Shown: positions 13,391-25,439, counted from the stretch's first letter. The stretch is 64,000 bases of DNA from Moringa oleifera (GCA_021397835.1 JAJFZO010000659.1:1612501-1676500), one strand, 5' to 3'. The notes: a model not told the origin generated them from the sequence alone. Translations and numbers: made by a program.

Positions 13391-14258
13391 CATACCCAGT
13401 CCTCACCTCTCCCTTACTGAGGCAGCTCTCTTCCTCCCACGCATTTCTGAAACAGTCACTCTTTATTCCTCTCCCTTACTACTCTCTCCATGTTTGGATC
13501 TTGTGTTCCTTTTTTCACTGATTACGGTTAGCATCACGGTTGTGCTTTTTTCTTCTTTCTTCTTGAGTTGACATGAAATATGGCTTCGGCTTTGAGATTC
13601 TGGTGCACTTCATACTTAATTCCAGCTCTTAATTTTTCTTAACTGTGTAATCAATTTTTAGTTTCTTTAAGTTGCTGATTTGGCTCCACTTTCAAGTGTT
13701 GACGGTTCTTGCTGTCAATTGTAGGTTCTCTGAGTCTGCTTTGACCTCCATTCTTCCAATTCTTGTGCCTCCTGATGCAGTATTATCTTAACACTCACTT
13801 TATTCAGAAATACAATTCCTCTTTTCTCTCTTCTGGAATATTCTCTTCTCTTAATTCCTGTGTACAGCCATCACCTCGTTTTTGAATTTGCAGCTATCAG
13901 ATTTGGTTTTAAGAGCTTTATTGCATTTCATTTGTGGAATCTTTGGCTTTGATTGGCTAATGGTGTTAGATTAGGTGAGGATTGAAGGCTCATAGCTGTA
14001 ATTGGATATCATAAGTGGCTGATCATCACTACTTAGTGCTGCATGGATTTCAGTTATTCAACTTATTCTGGTACAGTACTTCTTATTCTACAAATTCTTG
14101 TGCTGCATGTTTCTTGTCTTAGCTTTGTTTTTCATTTTTCATTTTCATTTTTGAATTTGTAAGCTTCTGCTTTCTTAGCTTGTTTGCAAGTTGTAGCAAT
14201 TGCAAAGGATTTAATTTTTTTAATTTATTTTTTTTACGTCAGAAACAAAGTTTTTCTT

Positions 14259-14321
14259 GAAGAAGTATCAGGAACTAAGTTGAGGAAAAGGGGGCAAATG
14301 GGGATTTTGAGAACACTGTGC
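14259..14321 (+). repeat. Direct repeat, downstream copy (partner of 13172-13234)
   Basis: Starts GAAGAAGTATCAGGAACT and ends CACTGTGC; see the upstream copy. Confidence 0.8.
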
Positions 14322-14789
14322 GCAATTGCAGAGGAATTACAGGAGTTGTTGAACTTTATCTGTTTGTTTATTTTATTTTTAGGTACCTGAAAATCCAATT
14401 GATTGAAATGAAGATTGAAATGGATGATTGTAATTTTAAGACAACATGATTTCTTTGTGACTGTGAAATTTGTTTAAGATATGTTTGCTTGAGCCATATA
14501 GATCCTAAGGATTGCCATATAGATACAAGTAGTTTATTATGTAACTGAAATGATAATTTAAGATGTCAGTCTCAAGTTTGTGTCATTTGTCATTTTCTTT
14601 TCTTTGAAGTCTTCCAAGAGTAAGTAAACATGTATTCAATTTGGTACTTAAGACTATGAGAAAAAGAACCATTGAAGCAAAAATACCCATTAAGTTCAGA
14701 TGCCTATCTTTTACCGCAGACAATAGTTTTCTCCTCTTCTAAAGGCTTTTTGTTTCCTCTCATTCCACACAAGCTAAAAGATAGAGGGA

Positions 14790-15690
14790 GGTATCACTCT
14801 ACTTTCATTTCTTCTTTCGCAAGCTATGATAGGCAGACATGCCTATAACTTCTCAAACGCATTACCCAGGCCATAATCCATGTCAGGCCTAAGATATTCC
14901 AAGCCATTTCTGAAAGCTGCTTTTTACCTAGGCACCATACGGGTGAGTGGTTCACAAATTCGACATTACATTGACATAGAAAGTACCTATTCGTTATAAC
15001 CAATCCTCTTTTCCTGAAGTTCTTAAATGTTAGAATGCATTCTTGTGAGGCCTCCCAAGATAAGAAAGCAATTTGGTGTTCCTTTCTTCCATGTGACCCT
15101 CCAAGATATTTTAAATCCACCATTTACTAATCCGGTGCATATTACAGTGTTCTAGTAGGAGCTGCACTGAAACCCAACTCCTGGTTGCACCGTCAGAAGC
15201 TCTCATGGCGTACAATTTGGAATTTTTTCTTTTTTAAATCTATTTCATCTACTTCTTAATGTTGAAGATTGCAGAAAAATGAACATTCCATATTTCAATT
15301 GCATGTATCCTCCTTGGTTGTCCATCCTACGACAGCCAATCCCTAGCTTGGCAATAATCGCTTGCCTCTGCATCCAATTACTCTCCTCCTCGATATGCAA
15401 TAGCCACTTCCTTAGTATAGATGTGCCGAAGTGAACCAAAGACTTTGATGCCCAAATTGCGCTTGTCCAACTGCATGCTTAACTAGGAATCATAAATAAG
15501 GGTATAAAATGAATCTATAAGCTAGCCAAAGTACTCCTACCCCCAATAGAGACATACCTATTTTTCCATCCTGCCAACCTCTTATCTAAGTGTGCCCTGT
15601 AAAGCCAAGGTACTCCATAGGAAGTGCGCCAACTCAACATCCTAACATCCTAGCTAAATTGTTCCCATCCACATTGTCATCCAACCTTTT
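14790..15690 (-). pseudogene. LINE-type reverse transcriptase remnant in the putative MYB leader intron
   Basis: On the minus strand the order matches the C-terminal part of plant LINE ORF2: LDKRLAGWKNRYVSIGGRST (about 15600-15540), then KWLLHIEEES...IIAKLGIG (about 15410-15330), then the zinc-binding-type block SWEAS..ILTFKNFRKRGLV..RYFLCQC...NHS (about 15060-14940). Several frameshifts and stops are present. The upstream RT palm and the RNase H part are missing. Its orientation is opposite to the MYB gene. Confidence 0.85.
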
Positions 15691-16312
15691 TTTTTTCTCA
15701 CTTATCAAAGAAAAAGGAAAAAGCATTGAAGCGTTACCCCACCTGGGCTTGTTCCCTTGGATTAAGCAGGAAAAAAGCGGAGGAAATTCGGTTGGATACT
15801 ATGGTTATCAAAAAAAGAAAAAAAGAAAAAGGAGAAACTTTCTGTTTGGTTGCTGTCACTTGGACTAATGTACGTGTGAAAGGTTGTGTCTCTTAAATTT
15901 CCATGTTTTTTTTCCCTATATTTGGGACATAAGGGAGGAAATTCCTACAGTCAGCTACTCATGTTAAATCCACACATGATGGTATTCAGTGACATCTTGG
16001 TAGTTTTTAAAGTGGAGTTTGCTGGTCAGGTGGCAATGGTGTTACTCTTTTTCCATTTAATTGGTCCTGTATTTCTTGTTAAAGTTTAATTATGTCATCC
16101 TGAAAAGTGTAATCTACGTTCCTTGTATATCAATTCATAGATGTTAGAACAAGGTCATTTAATGCCTTGCGAGATACAGTTGCTCTGTTCCTAATTTAGT
16201 GTGATATCGTCTTTGGATTATCATTTTTCTAATGTCCAGGAATATGGCAGGATTCTCCTTCTTCTCTTGTATTTTTGTTTGTAGTATTTCACAACAAATT
16301 GGTTATCTAAGA

Positions 16313-16492
16313 CTTCTCTTCATTTCTTCTTCTGTCGCTATGTAGCTGTGACAATTTGATGTTCCTCTCCTACAGCACAGTAGAGGGGAGAATTAGCATG
16401 GTCTTCTCTTCATTTATTCTTCTGCCACTATGTAGCTGTGACAATTTGATGTTCCTCTCGTACAGCACTATAGAGAAGAGAATTAGCATGGT
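16313..16492 (+). repeat. 90-bp tandem duplication directly upstream of the MYB start codon
   Basis: 16313-16402 and 16403-16492 are two copies differing at a handful of positions. Each holds TGTAGCTGTGACAATTTGAT, a polypyrimidine/CAG acceptor-like site (CTCTCCTACAG; CTCTCGTACAG) and AATTAGCATGG with an ATG in good context. The length is a multiple of three. Confidence 0.93.
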
Positions 16493-16517
16493 AGATGGAC
16501 TGAGGCAAAATGCCTAA
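16398..16517 (+). promoter_or_regulatory. Candidate upstream ORF (39 codons) overlapping the MYB start codon
   Basis: The ATG at 16398 (copy 1 of the 90-bp repeat) and the ATG at 16488 (copy 2) are in one frame. This frame stays open through the repeat and ends with a TAA at 16515-16517, past the main ATG at 16510, in a different frame. Both upstream ATGs have A at -3 and G at +4; the main ATG has A at -3 but C at +4. If the leader exon includes one of them, initiation there would bypass the MYB start. Whether it is transcribed depends on which acceptor is used. Confidence 0.45.
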
Positions 16518-19500
16518 GGGTCGTCGTGATTCACAGTTAGTTGAAGAGACTGGTAGAGGAGAAAGCTCAGGTGGAGGTGGTCCATTAAAGAAAGGCCCTT
16601 GGACTTCAACAGAAGATGCGATTCTGGTTGACTATGTGAATAAACATGGTGAGGGTAACTGGAATGCTGTCCAGAAGCACTCAGGACTTTCTCGATGTGG
16701 GAAAAGCTGCCGTCTACGCTGGGCGAATCACCTAAGACCAGATTTGAAGAAGGGTGCGTTCACTCCAGAGGAAGAGCAGCGCATCATTGAACTCCATGCT
16801 AAGATGGGTAACAAATGGGCTCGAATGGCTGCAGAGGTTGGTAGCCTTATTTTCAGTAATGCTTTCTTAAATCTGAAATTATCTGGTTTTGGTTTTCTTA
16901 CTTATATAACTTGTATATAAGATGCATAGCCATGTTGTATGTAACATGCAACGGACATAGATTTAATTTCATGTCTCCTTATTAGAAGTATGCATGGCAA
17001 GCATGAGAACCCAAAAAATATACTACATTCATATTTATGTGCACCTGTGGAAGCTATAACAAATTCACAAATAAACTTATTTTTCTTAGAATCTTTATCT
17101 TTAAGATCTATTTAGTCTTCCTGCAGTTTTGGAAGGAATTGATTGTAGTTGATGTTGATATTGGCTTCTTTTTATATTGATTTACTGACAGTGGAAGAGA
17201 TACCTCCCCTGACTTTGGCTATAAGTTTGTATATGCATGCATTCGTCTCTGGCATGTTACATTTTTTCCCTGTTAAGGATGAAGATTTGTCCTGTGTAAA
17301 ATCTGTTGAGAGTTTATTAAAGTCAAGAGTATTAATGTATATATCTGATGCAGTGTATAAAAGATGAAGAGTTAGATAGATATGAGCTGCAATTTTTGTA
17401 AAATTTCACTTGGATTTGGAAATTTTTTATAGCAAAGAACCTTTTTATGAGCTGCAGTTGCATTGATGTGAACATTTTAAATTAATGATGTTTCATAATT
17501 TTGGACTAAAATTCTATCCCAAAAAAAAAAAAAAAAAGGTTCGGACTAAAATGATGTCCATTATCAAGAAGAGCTTGTTGAGGACGATAATACTATAGTT
17601 TTGTCACTTTATAAAGATTTGTAATTTCTCTTACCAATCAAGAACATTCGTGGTTTCTTGACATTTTAAATTTCTTCAAAATATGCATTTGGTGTTTTCG
17701 TTAGCATATGCATGTTATGCGCATTACCTGGGTGCTAGACAGTTGGTCATACTGGTAAAGGTCTTCTATTACCACAAAACAATTTTCCAAGGCCTTGTTT
17801 TCTCTTGAAAAGATGGACCAGAAAGCCACCCTATACTTCTCTCTGATGGTCCACTTACAGATTCTGGGAAAACTTGTTATAGGTGTAGATTAAGTAATTA
17901 AGAAAATATTTATTTTATTTAGGATTTTAATTTCCTTTTCTTAGTATAATTGGTATCTGCCAAGATGTAGGTCACCCAACATTTAATGCAGACTTGTTAC
18001 ACATAATTTTGAGGATTCAGTATCTTTGAGATCTAAGATCTTTGTCATTTAAGGCCTGAGGCCCTGTTTCTTTTTTTTTTTTTTTCTTATTCTTTCTCCC
18101 AAAATTCCTTATAATTCCGCTCTTGCCTAACCTTCCAACATTATTGAAAGAATCATGTGTACTTGTGCTCTCTCTAGGTGTGGGAAAAACCTTGCATTTG
18201 ATAGCTGTGATTTTAGTTCTTCTGGCAAAAGGATTTTATAGATAAGAAACTTTTGCCATCACAGCATAATAGAATTTGGTATTTGTTTATCTTTTTTGTA
18301 TTTGCTTTTGGGATGCCACTGTTCATAAACATATCATCCTTTTGCATCTCATTTTAGACAAGCTTTTCAAACTGCTTTTTTAAGAAGCTATTTGAATGAT
18401 GGTTAGCTTCATCCTTGGCTTGAATTGAATTTCCCTGATTCTCTGTCCTAGTTAATGGTATCTGACATTCATGGTTTGTATTTTGTATTGCTTGCATATT
18501 ATTCCTTTTCGTCCCATCAGTTGCCTGGACGTACAGATAATGAGATAAAAAATTTCTGGAATACAAGAATTAAGAGACTGCAGCGTGCTGGCTTACCAAT
18601 TTATCCTGAAGAAGTGTGCCTGCAAGTGTTGAATGGAACTCGAGAAAGTCCAAACATGGATCGATTACTAGATAGTGAAACACATGGGCACGATGTCTTG
18701 CAAGCAGAAACTTTTGATATCCCCGATGTGCAATTCAAAAGTTTAGATTTCAATCGAGGATTCTTACCTTATTCGTCAATGTTCGTTGATCTTCCTATGA
18801 GCATACGTAAGGAATGTGCTAATGCATCTAGTGGGTGCAGCTTCGTACTCCCAACCATTCCTCCCTGCAAACGCCTTCGGGAATCAGAGACTTTGGTCTC
18901 TGGTGTGGATACTAATACCAGCAGTGGTGTCCTAGCATTTGATCAATCCATGAGTTATGCTCAAGGGAAGAGTGGTCAGCCATTTGGGTCGTCTTCATAT
19001 TATTCTGATCTCAGCCCCTCTGACCAAATGCTCTTATTAAGTGTTCTTCCTGGCAGCCATGCCCTTTCAAATGGCAATTCTTCTTCTTCGGAGCCCTCGT
19101 CTAGGGCTATGAAGTTGGAGCTCCCTTCACTCCAATATCCCAACGCTCAACAAAATAGTTGGGGTACACCTACATCCCCACTGCCTTCACTTGAGTCTAT
19201 TGACACTTTTATACAGTCCCCTCCAACAGAACAGACTCAGTCAGATTGTCCTTCACCACGTAGCAGTGGTCTGTTGGAGGCAGTAATCTATCAATCACAC
19301 GGTGTGAGAAGCCCAAAGAAAAATTTATTCGAGCATTCTTTGGATACTATTGCTGTGCCTGGTGACATTAGGGAGAATTCACCTTTGAATCCATGTGCAA
19401 CAGAACTGGGGGCACATGGTGACCCAAACTCCCTTTTGGGTCATTCCACCGCATCTGTTTTCAGTGATTATACTGCTATAAGTGGAATCTCATCAGAGGA

Positions 19501-19808
19501 ATTCCAAACTGTTGAGACTAAGCCAGGTTAGAATCTTTTGCAACACATGAAATCTGCAAGTTAAAAATTATTTGAATAAATTTCACTGTATGTTTCATGC
19601 AGGATATGACAGGAACCCTGAGTCAGTTTATCATTTGATGCAATCTGTTGAAAAGACAGAAAATTTGGATGTGTTGGATTATTCAAGGTCAGATGCTTTA
19701 ATTGACTCAGGTTGGTTTGGTCATAGCACTGGGCACGAGAAGGATAGATCCATTCCAAGAGATACGATTGGAGCACTCCTTGGGGATGATTTCAATATTG
19801 ACTACTAG
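16510..19808 (+). CDS. GAMYB-like: GAMYB-type R2R3-MYB transcription factor (3 coding exons, 512 aa)
   Basis: Coding exons read 16510-16836, 18521-19526 and 19603-19808, with GT..AG introns of 1684 and 76 bp. They join in frame to 512 residues, close to the family's usual 500-560. R2 spans about residues 27-78 (W31, W51, W71). R3 spans about 80-130 (F84 in place of the first Trp, as is usual, then W103 and W122) and contains [19 protein letters not shown]. The first intron falls after MAAE, the position I recall for GAMYB genes. The [10 protein letters not shown] box, encoded by the miR159 site, and an [11 protein letters not shown] segment are GAMYB hallmarks. Family members are nuclear activators in gibberellin signalling, anther/tapetum and seed development, repressed after transcription by miR159. 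The acidic C-terminus ends [13 protein letters not shown] 90-bp duplication and a possible overlapping upstream ORF precede the start. The next gene converges from the other strand. Confidence 0.95.
19116..19136 (+). promoter_or_regulatory. miR159/miR319-type target site in the GAMYB coding sequence
   Basis: The 21 nt beginning TGGAGCTCCCTTCA are nearly complementary to miR159 as I know it, and lie in the canonical place of GAMYB genes, encoding LELPSLQ. The centre (CTCCCTTCA), where cleavage occurs, is fully matched. Loss of GAMYB transcript by miR159-guided cleavage is well established in Arabidopsis and rice; here it is inferred. Confidence 0.9.
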
Positions 19809-20623
19809 CTGAGCAATCTTGTGCTTGAGAAAATTTGTCTGTGTAACTTCTGGTCTCTTAAATTGTTGATTAAAGTTTTCCCTTAAAGATTTTATGAACA
19901 CTGGGATTGTGGAATTTATTGCATCATGTTATTTGGATTTCTGGTGCTAATCTGGTTTTTTGAGATTAGGTTCATAAGTTATCCGAATTGCATCAGAAGT
20001 TTGCATTCAACCTTCTGTCAGCAGGTGTGATGAGTGCTATTGAATATTTTCAAATGATGCCTTATTCAATATGCATGCTTATGTTTGTAGTGACTTGTAT
20101 CTGTCGAATTACAGAAACCCTGAAAGAAAATTGTGATCGCAAAAGAGGGATATAGGATAACGGGAAAGCAGGACGGGGTAGTCTGCATGCAGTCTTCACA
20201 CATTGGACCCGATAGAGTATAGTTGGGGTGATTGATAGGTAACTTTCTATTTGACACCATGGAAGGAAGTGCGGGAATTTCTATAAGTTACTATAGGATA
20301 TTGATAAACTTTGTTTCCTTTCATTGTTAATTCTCATAGGAAATTGTTTAGCATTGGACTTGTTACTGTGGTGAAGGATCAGACAGGTATAAGTTCAAAT
20401 AGTGTATGGTTAAACATTGCTCTTTCAATGTCATGAGAACATGGGAGAATTCAGTTCATGATGTGTTGTGCTTATATAAAAATAGAGGTATCATGATTAT
20501 ATACGCACAAATACCAGTTATGTTGATATATTTTTCTCTGCCATTCTCTTTCGGATCGTCTTCTTCTCTGCTAGAAAGAGTCAAGTAGATTGATGGAAGG
20601 ATTCCCCGAGAGTAGATTCATAA
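19809..20623. other. Convergent intergenic region / 3' UTRs
   Basis: T-rich 3'-UTR-like sequence after the MYB stop, then about 0.8 kb to the stop codon of the minus-strand kinase-like gene. Small frames here have no recognisable content. Confidence 0.5.
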
Positions 20624-23600
20624 TTAGTTCAGCATCTGAGCATAATGCAAATGGATTTTACTTGTTGATTTTGCTTTTTCTGGTCTGTCAGTTGATGAGT
20701 ATTTGGCAAGATCACCAGTTGCTTCTTTTTCCCTGCATGGGCTTCTTTGTTCGTGTCTTTTTGAGTCTATTTTGACGGCCACTAAACCTGATTTTGCTTC
20801 AGGGACATCTTCAATCACAAAACATTTTTCCCCCTCTGTTATATACTCCAATGTGGAGGCCACCTGAGGTGATGCACCAAAATCATGACCACTAGCGGAA
20901 AGCACAAACCACCAATCTAATGTTCGTATATAATTGAAAAAAATTAGTAGGTAGAGTATCAAATTGACTTTATTACTTATGATTTTCATTGTGGCAATTG
21001 TGCCTTTAATTTCAATTGGACTTCCTGACCATCTGTTTTTATAATGCCCTTGAAATGAAAGATGAAAGGTTTATCTGAAATTACTATATGATTGTAACAG
21101 AAGTAATTGTACTTCCATAGAGTTCCAAGTTTGGAACTTACCTCGTCTGTGCCCAATCTTTTCTTAGGATTTTTGCTGAGACAGATTTCTGTTAATTGAG
21201 CTATCCCATAGAGTTGCAGGGCGTCATAGGAGTTGGCCATCTTGGGATCAACTAAATCCATGTACCTTTTTTGCTTGAGAAGAGGTCTTGCCTGCAAGTA
21301 GATTACATGAAACTAAATGCAACAAGTATAGTCGACAGATAATCACACCGGCTGTCACTATTGCTTGATAATTTTTTTTTTTTGATGGATTGCATTGGAT
21401 TTATAATATGTAGTTGATGATGCAGAAAGTATGCATATGAGAAAAATAGAGCATGAAGAATATCACACAAGATCTTGCAGTTCTGCCAAAAGGAAGGAAT
21501 TAATCTGGAGATTTCTTCTTTAATGGATCCTATGTTACCAAAGAATTAAAGGGAAATATCTTTGTTTTTCTATGTCAGCCAGCAAAGGATCTTAGAAATG
21601 GTGATTCAGTTGTTACCCATGCTACCATGCTTTCTCCTTTGAGGGTCTTGTCTGTAATCCTCCCTCCTGTGATTAGCTCCAGCAGAACCGCACCAAATGA
21701 GTACATATCTGTTTTAGTTGACAGTTCTCCCGTCTCCCTATACTCTGGTGCTAAGTACTCAACTCGTCTATCATTCTTCTGGTCCGATGATTGCATTCTC
21801 ATGAGCCCAAAACCTCCAAGCTGCCAATACAAATGCATCAAACATTTAACAGGAACCTTCTGCTAAATCTATATCAGGTTATATGCAGTGAATATCCAAA
21901 TCCAAGACGCGAAGTTGTTTCATACCAGTGGCTCCATGTCGTGAGTCAACAAAATGTTGCTTGGGCTCAAATCTCCATGGATTATGTTGTTTTGGTGCAG
22001 ATAATTTAAACCCCTTGATGATCCCACTGCTATCTTCAGCCTCTGTTTCCAAGTCAATGTACCCGGATGATGATCTGCATCATGCCCATGATATCATCTT
22101 CTACTGTTTTTCTTTGCAAAGGATAATAATATGCTTCTGTTGTATTGGTACTGGATATGTTTCTGTTTCTTATATATAACTTTGCCTTACTTGATAGCTG
22201 CTCTTTGAGTGAACCACTGCATGCATACTCGTATATAAGCAGCCTTTGAGTTCCTTCTATGCAGTATCCCAACAGCATGACCACATTCTCGTGTCTAGCT
22301 CTGCAAAGTGCCTGGATTTCTGATTTGAATTTCATCGCCTCCTTGGAGCCAGCAATCTTATCCTTCTTAACCACTATTTTCACTCCATTTTCAAGCTCAC
22401 CTCTAAAAGAGGCTTCAAATCTGCTCTCAGATAAAGAGTTCTCAGATGAAAATCCTCTGGTGGCATCTTGGAGTTCTGCAAGTGTGAAACTTTTTCCCCA
22501 TCCAATGTTGGGTCTCCTATCGGTGCAGATGGTGCACGTTGAATTTTCTGTTTGCCTCTGTTGCATCGGGTCCTCTGTGCTTTTGGTCTGTGTAAGTTCT
22601 TGATGTTGGCTCACTTGATTAGGCTCAGTTTTGCCTGCCACTAGTTTGTTGTAAAATACAAAGAGAAGAGAGGAATCAAGAAACACAAAAACACAAAGGA
22701 GACTGATTCCCCATATAGATTCACAATCATGTTCACCTGTGGAACTAACGGCAAGTTACTATACATGTTGAGGCAATGGAAAGTGATTAATCACTCCACT
22801 TACAGGTGGGGAGGAGTTCAATGCTGAAAAGTTCGTTTTCTTCTGGAGATCCGGGCATCATTTCATCATAAGTTACACTGCTGGGACGACTTTCCTCTGC
22901 AAGAAGCTTGTCAGGTTTCATTGGTTTTGGTCCTCTCAGCAGTTCGATGCTGTTGTTACGCTTCATCCTTGAGATCCCACATGAAAGCCTCTTCAAGAAG
23001 TATTTCTTATCTTTCTTCATCTGCCTGCGCTGGACATGAAACACTTATCAAAGTAAGCACTCTTGACTATTTCGTTTTGAATTGAATCCATGTGCCTGAC
23101 CTGTCAAGAATGACCCATGTTGGCTTTAAATTTTCAGCTGATTGTAAAGCAACTGCCTTAGCAGAAGGTCCTGCAACCACCGCAATCTTAAATTCAACCT
23201 GATCAGAAACACCCAATGTAAGTATCTCATGAGCTCCTGCTAAACCATCAGTCATAATTCACCTCATTTATGTTTGCACTTCGAATTTTTATTTGTGGCT
23301 AAGTAGCCTCCTGAAGGGCCAAAAATATCTCATTGTTCTTAAATCGATGGGAGTGTAAGCTGATTTTGTAAAGCTAGCTTCTGTTGCCTTTTTATAGAGC
23401 ATGATAAGCATGACTAAGAAGAAGAATTGATTAAAGGAAAATTTAGCTAATTCTTCAAAATAAACAGTAGATAGTATATAGCATAGTAAGACTTTCTGCT
23501 TATGATATACATACTTTTAGTGCTTGGTACATCTTAAAAATCTCAACAAGTTCCAAATTTTCGTCATACTCCTTTATCTTCCATGCTACTTCTGTGTCGA

Positions 23601-24012
23601 TGATTCTCTGATTTGCTCCAAACATTGAACTTGGATCCACTCTGGTTTTGTATCCCACTGAACTGGAAGGAAAAAAGGGCTATTAATAATAAATAAAGGT
23701 CAGCAGATTGAAGCTCTTAATGACAATCATATAGTAAAATATCAATTTAATTTGGCTATTTTGTTACAGATTTGGTGACCATCTTATTTGGATCTTTTGC
23801 CTTGTTTCAGGAGATAAAAACGTGAAGGCTTACTGTGCTTGCTGGTTTCCCATGTTAGAAAACGTACTTGGTGTATTAACCTGATGGAGAACTGCAAGTA
23901 GGGTGAGCTTATCTCCAGGCCTTAATGATAGGCCCTGAAGTGCCCACCTGATAGCGCTTGAACTAACTTCCCCAGATGCATCCTGGATCACCACCACCTT
24001 CTGGGCATTCAT
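20624..24012 (-). CDS. USP-domain receptor-like cytoplasmic kinase family, probable pseudokinase (9 exons, 610 aa)
   Basis: Exons on the minus strand: 24012-23834, 23662-23515, 23198-23101, 23024-22804, 22634-22191, 22074-21926, 21820-21617, 21291-21142 and 20863-20624. All junctions are GT..AG and phases are consistent; exon 5 could instead start at 22640. Residues 4-140 form a USP-like (adenine nucleotide alpha hydrolase-type) domain beginning [21 protein letters not shown], with [40 protein letters not shown] is a conserved linker. The kinase-like domain runs from F265 ([14 protein letters not shown]) to about 540. The glycine loop is degraded ([10 protein letters not shown], 283-292), K305 and E321 remain, HRD reads HGD (396-398; D398 and N403 kept), DFG reads GFG (416-418), and APE (437-439) is kept. 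Loss of the Mg-binding Asp argues against phosphotransfer. Relatives are plant USP-kinases of about 670-750 aa, some already annotated as inactive; the C-terminus here is shorter. It may act as a scaffold. Confidence 0.9.
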
Positions 24013-24165
24013 TATTTGAACTACTTAAAATCTCTTACTCTGTTACCCTAAATTCTGCTATGTTTGAGACAGATGGGTGAGAACAACAAAAGGAAGAAAA
24101 TGTTTGGCTTTACAGTAAGAACAACAAGAAAGAAAATTTGAGGTTTGGTTCATTGGTGGAGATTA

Positions 24166-24173
24166 AATTTATA
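24166..24173 (-). promoter_or_regulatory. Candidate TATA box of the USP-kinase gene
   Basis: TATAAATT on the minus strand, about 155 nt upstream of the start codon at 24012, with a CT-rich stretch just upstream of it. Position is typical of plant promoters. Confidence 0.5.
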
Positions 24174-24179
24174 GAGAGA

Positions 24180-25439
24180 AAAGAAATAAAGAAAAAACAT
24201 ATCTTCAAAAAATTTAAATTAAAATATCAAATTAAAAAATTATTTCTATTATCTTTTAAGTCTTTGAAATAGTAAAAAATTGGGTCTTATTTGGTTTATC
24301 GCATGTAAAAACATGTAACAAATAAAACATATTATTATCAGAAAAGAAGAGATTTTTAGTGACTGGTGGGATTTACAGTTTCTGGATGTGGTGGATACAG
24401 GGCCCTTCAGCAGAGCTGTATTACAGCAGCAAAGCTTGGAGCTTATGGAACTTGAATTTCATACCTCAGCAACCACTAAAGAAGGATGATGAAACAACAA
24501 ATTAGATCCAGGACAGCATCGGTGAAGTTGATTCGAAGCGCATATACGGGAATATGCAAGGAATATCTCTTTTATATCTTCATTGCCTATGGTTTTATGG
24601 ACTTATCTGATAGTTTACATTGTTAATAACAATGAGAGAAATCTTAGGATCCTCCTGATAACCATTTTATTTTGTTTGTGCAAGAGTACAAGAAACAAGA
24701 GAATTTCAGATGAAACCAAAGTTTTCATGTGTGTCCCTGGAAGTATTTTGGCAGTGCCTGTGAAGGCATCCAATGGCAGCCATTAGAGAGACATGCTGCT
24801 ACATTCACTTTTATCTTTTCGCATAAAAAGAATTCAGAGAAAAGCAGACGATATAAGCAGATGTCTAAGGACATATAATGCAATGGGATCTTTAGTTATT
24901 TTTATATGAAATATATAATGTTTTTATTTAAAATATATTTGTTATTTTTTAGAATATTAAATCCAATTAATTTTTATATTTAAATTGTAATGATATTTTT
25001 TTACAAAAAAATATTTATAAGATGATTAATTCATTTACCTATATTTTTTTGATTTATCTGGGTATAGGTAGAATTTTATTAATTTTAATTTTGAAATACC
25101 ACCTTCTATGGAAGCAATTCTGGTAAGTATTATGAGAAATATTTTTAAACTGTTATTAATTTTTTTAGAATTTAAAAGCTAATTAAAATGATTATTAAAT
25201 TTTTATAATAATCTAAAAATTTCTATGTTTGCCATTTCAAAATTTTCTCTTATACAATTCACATTTTGTTTCCATATATTTACAAACTATTTGTAACATT
25301 ACATAGCGTCGGACGCATCAACATAAGTTTCATCCATAAGATTTCATACAATAATTCTTCTTCACATTACACATTCTTTTTTTCAATATACCAATAACAC
25401 TAACATTTTTCTTAAAACATATTCTTTCTTTTATATGTC
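24180..25439. other. Upstream region of the kinase-like gene and AT-rich intergenic DNA
   Basis: About 24360-24830 is less AT-rich and leader-like, but holds only a 67-codon frame (24583-24786) without recognisable motifs. From 24890 the sequence becomes AT-rich again. Confidence 0.4.

Larger units (their letters stand above)
13400..16487 (+). other. Probable 5' leader and leader intron(s) of the GAMYB-like gene
   Basis: Base composition changes sharply at about 13.0 kb from AT-rich repeats to CT-rich, leader-like DNA. Potential donors exist (for example TTCTG|GTACAG near 14070), and acceptor-like CTACAG and GTACAG sites lie in the two copies of a 90-bp repeat at 16313-16492. The exact leader exons cannot be fixed without transcripts. 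A LINE remnant on the opposite strand sits within this interval. Confidence 0.4.

Noticed and set aside
17149..17367. 72-codon frame between MYB exons as an extra exon
   Set aside because: It lies within the 1684-bp first coding intron; exons 1 and 2 join in frame and complete the R3 repeat without it.
22259..22603. 114-codon plus-strand frame
   Set aside because: Antisense shadow of exon 5 of the USP-kinase gene.
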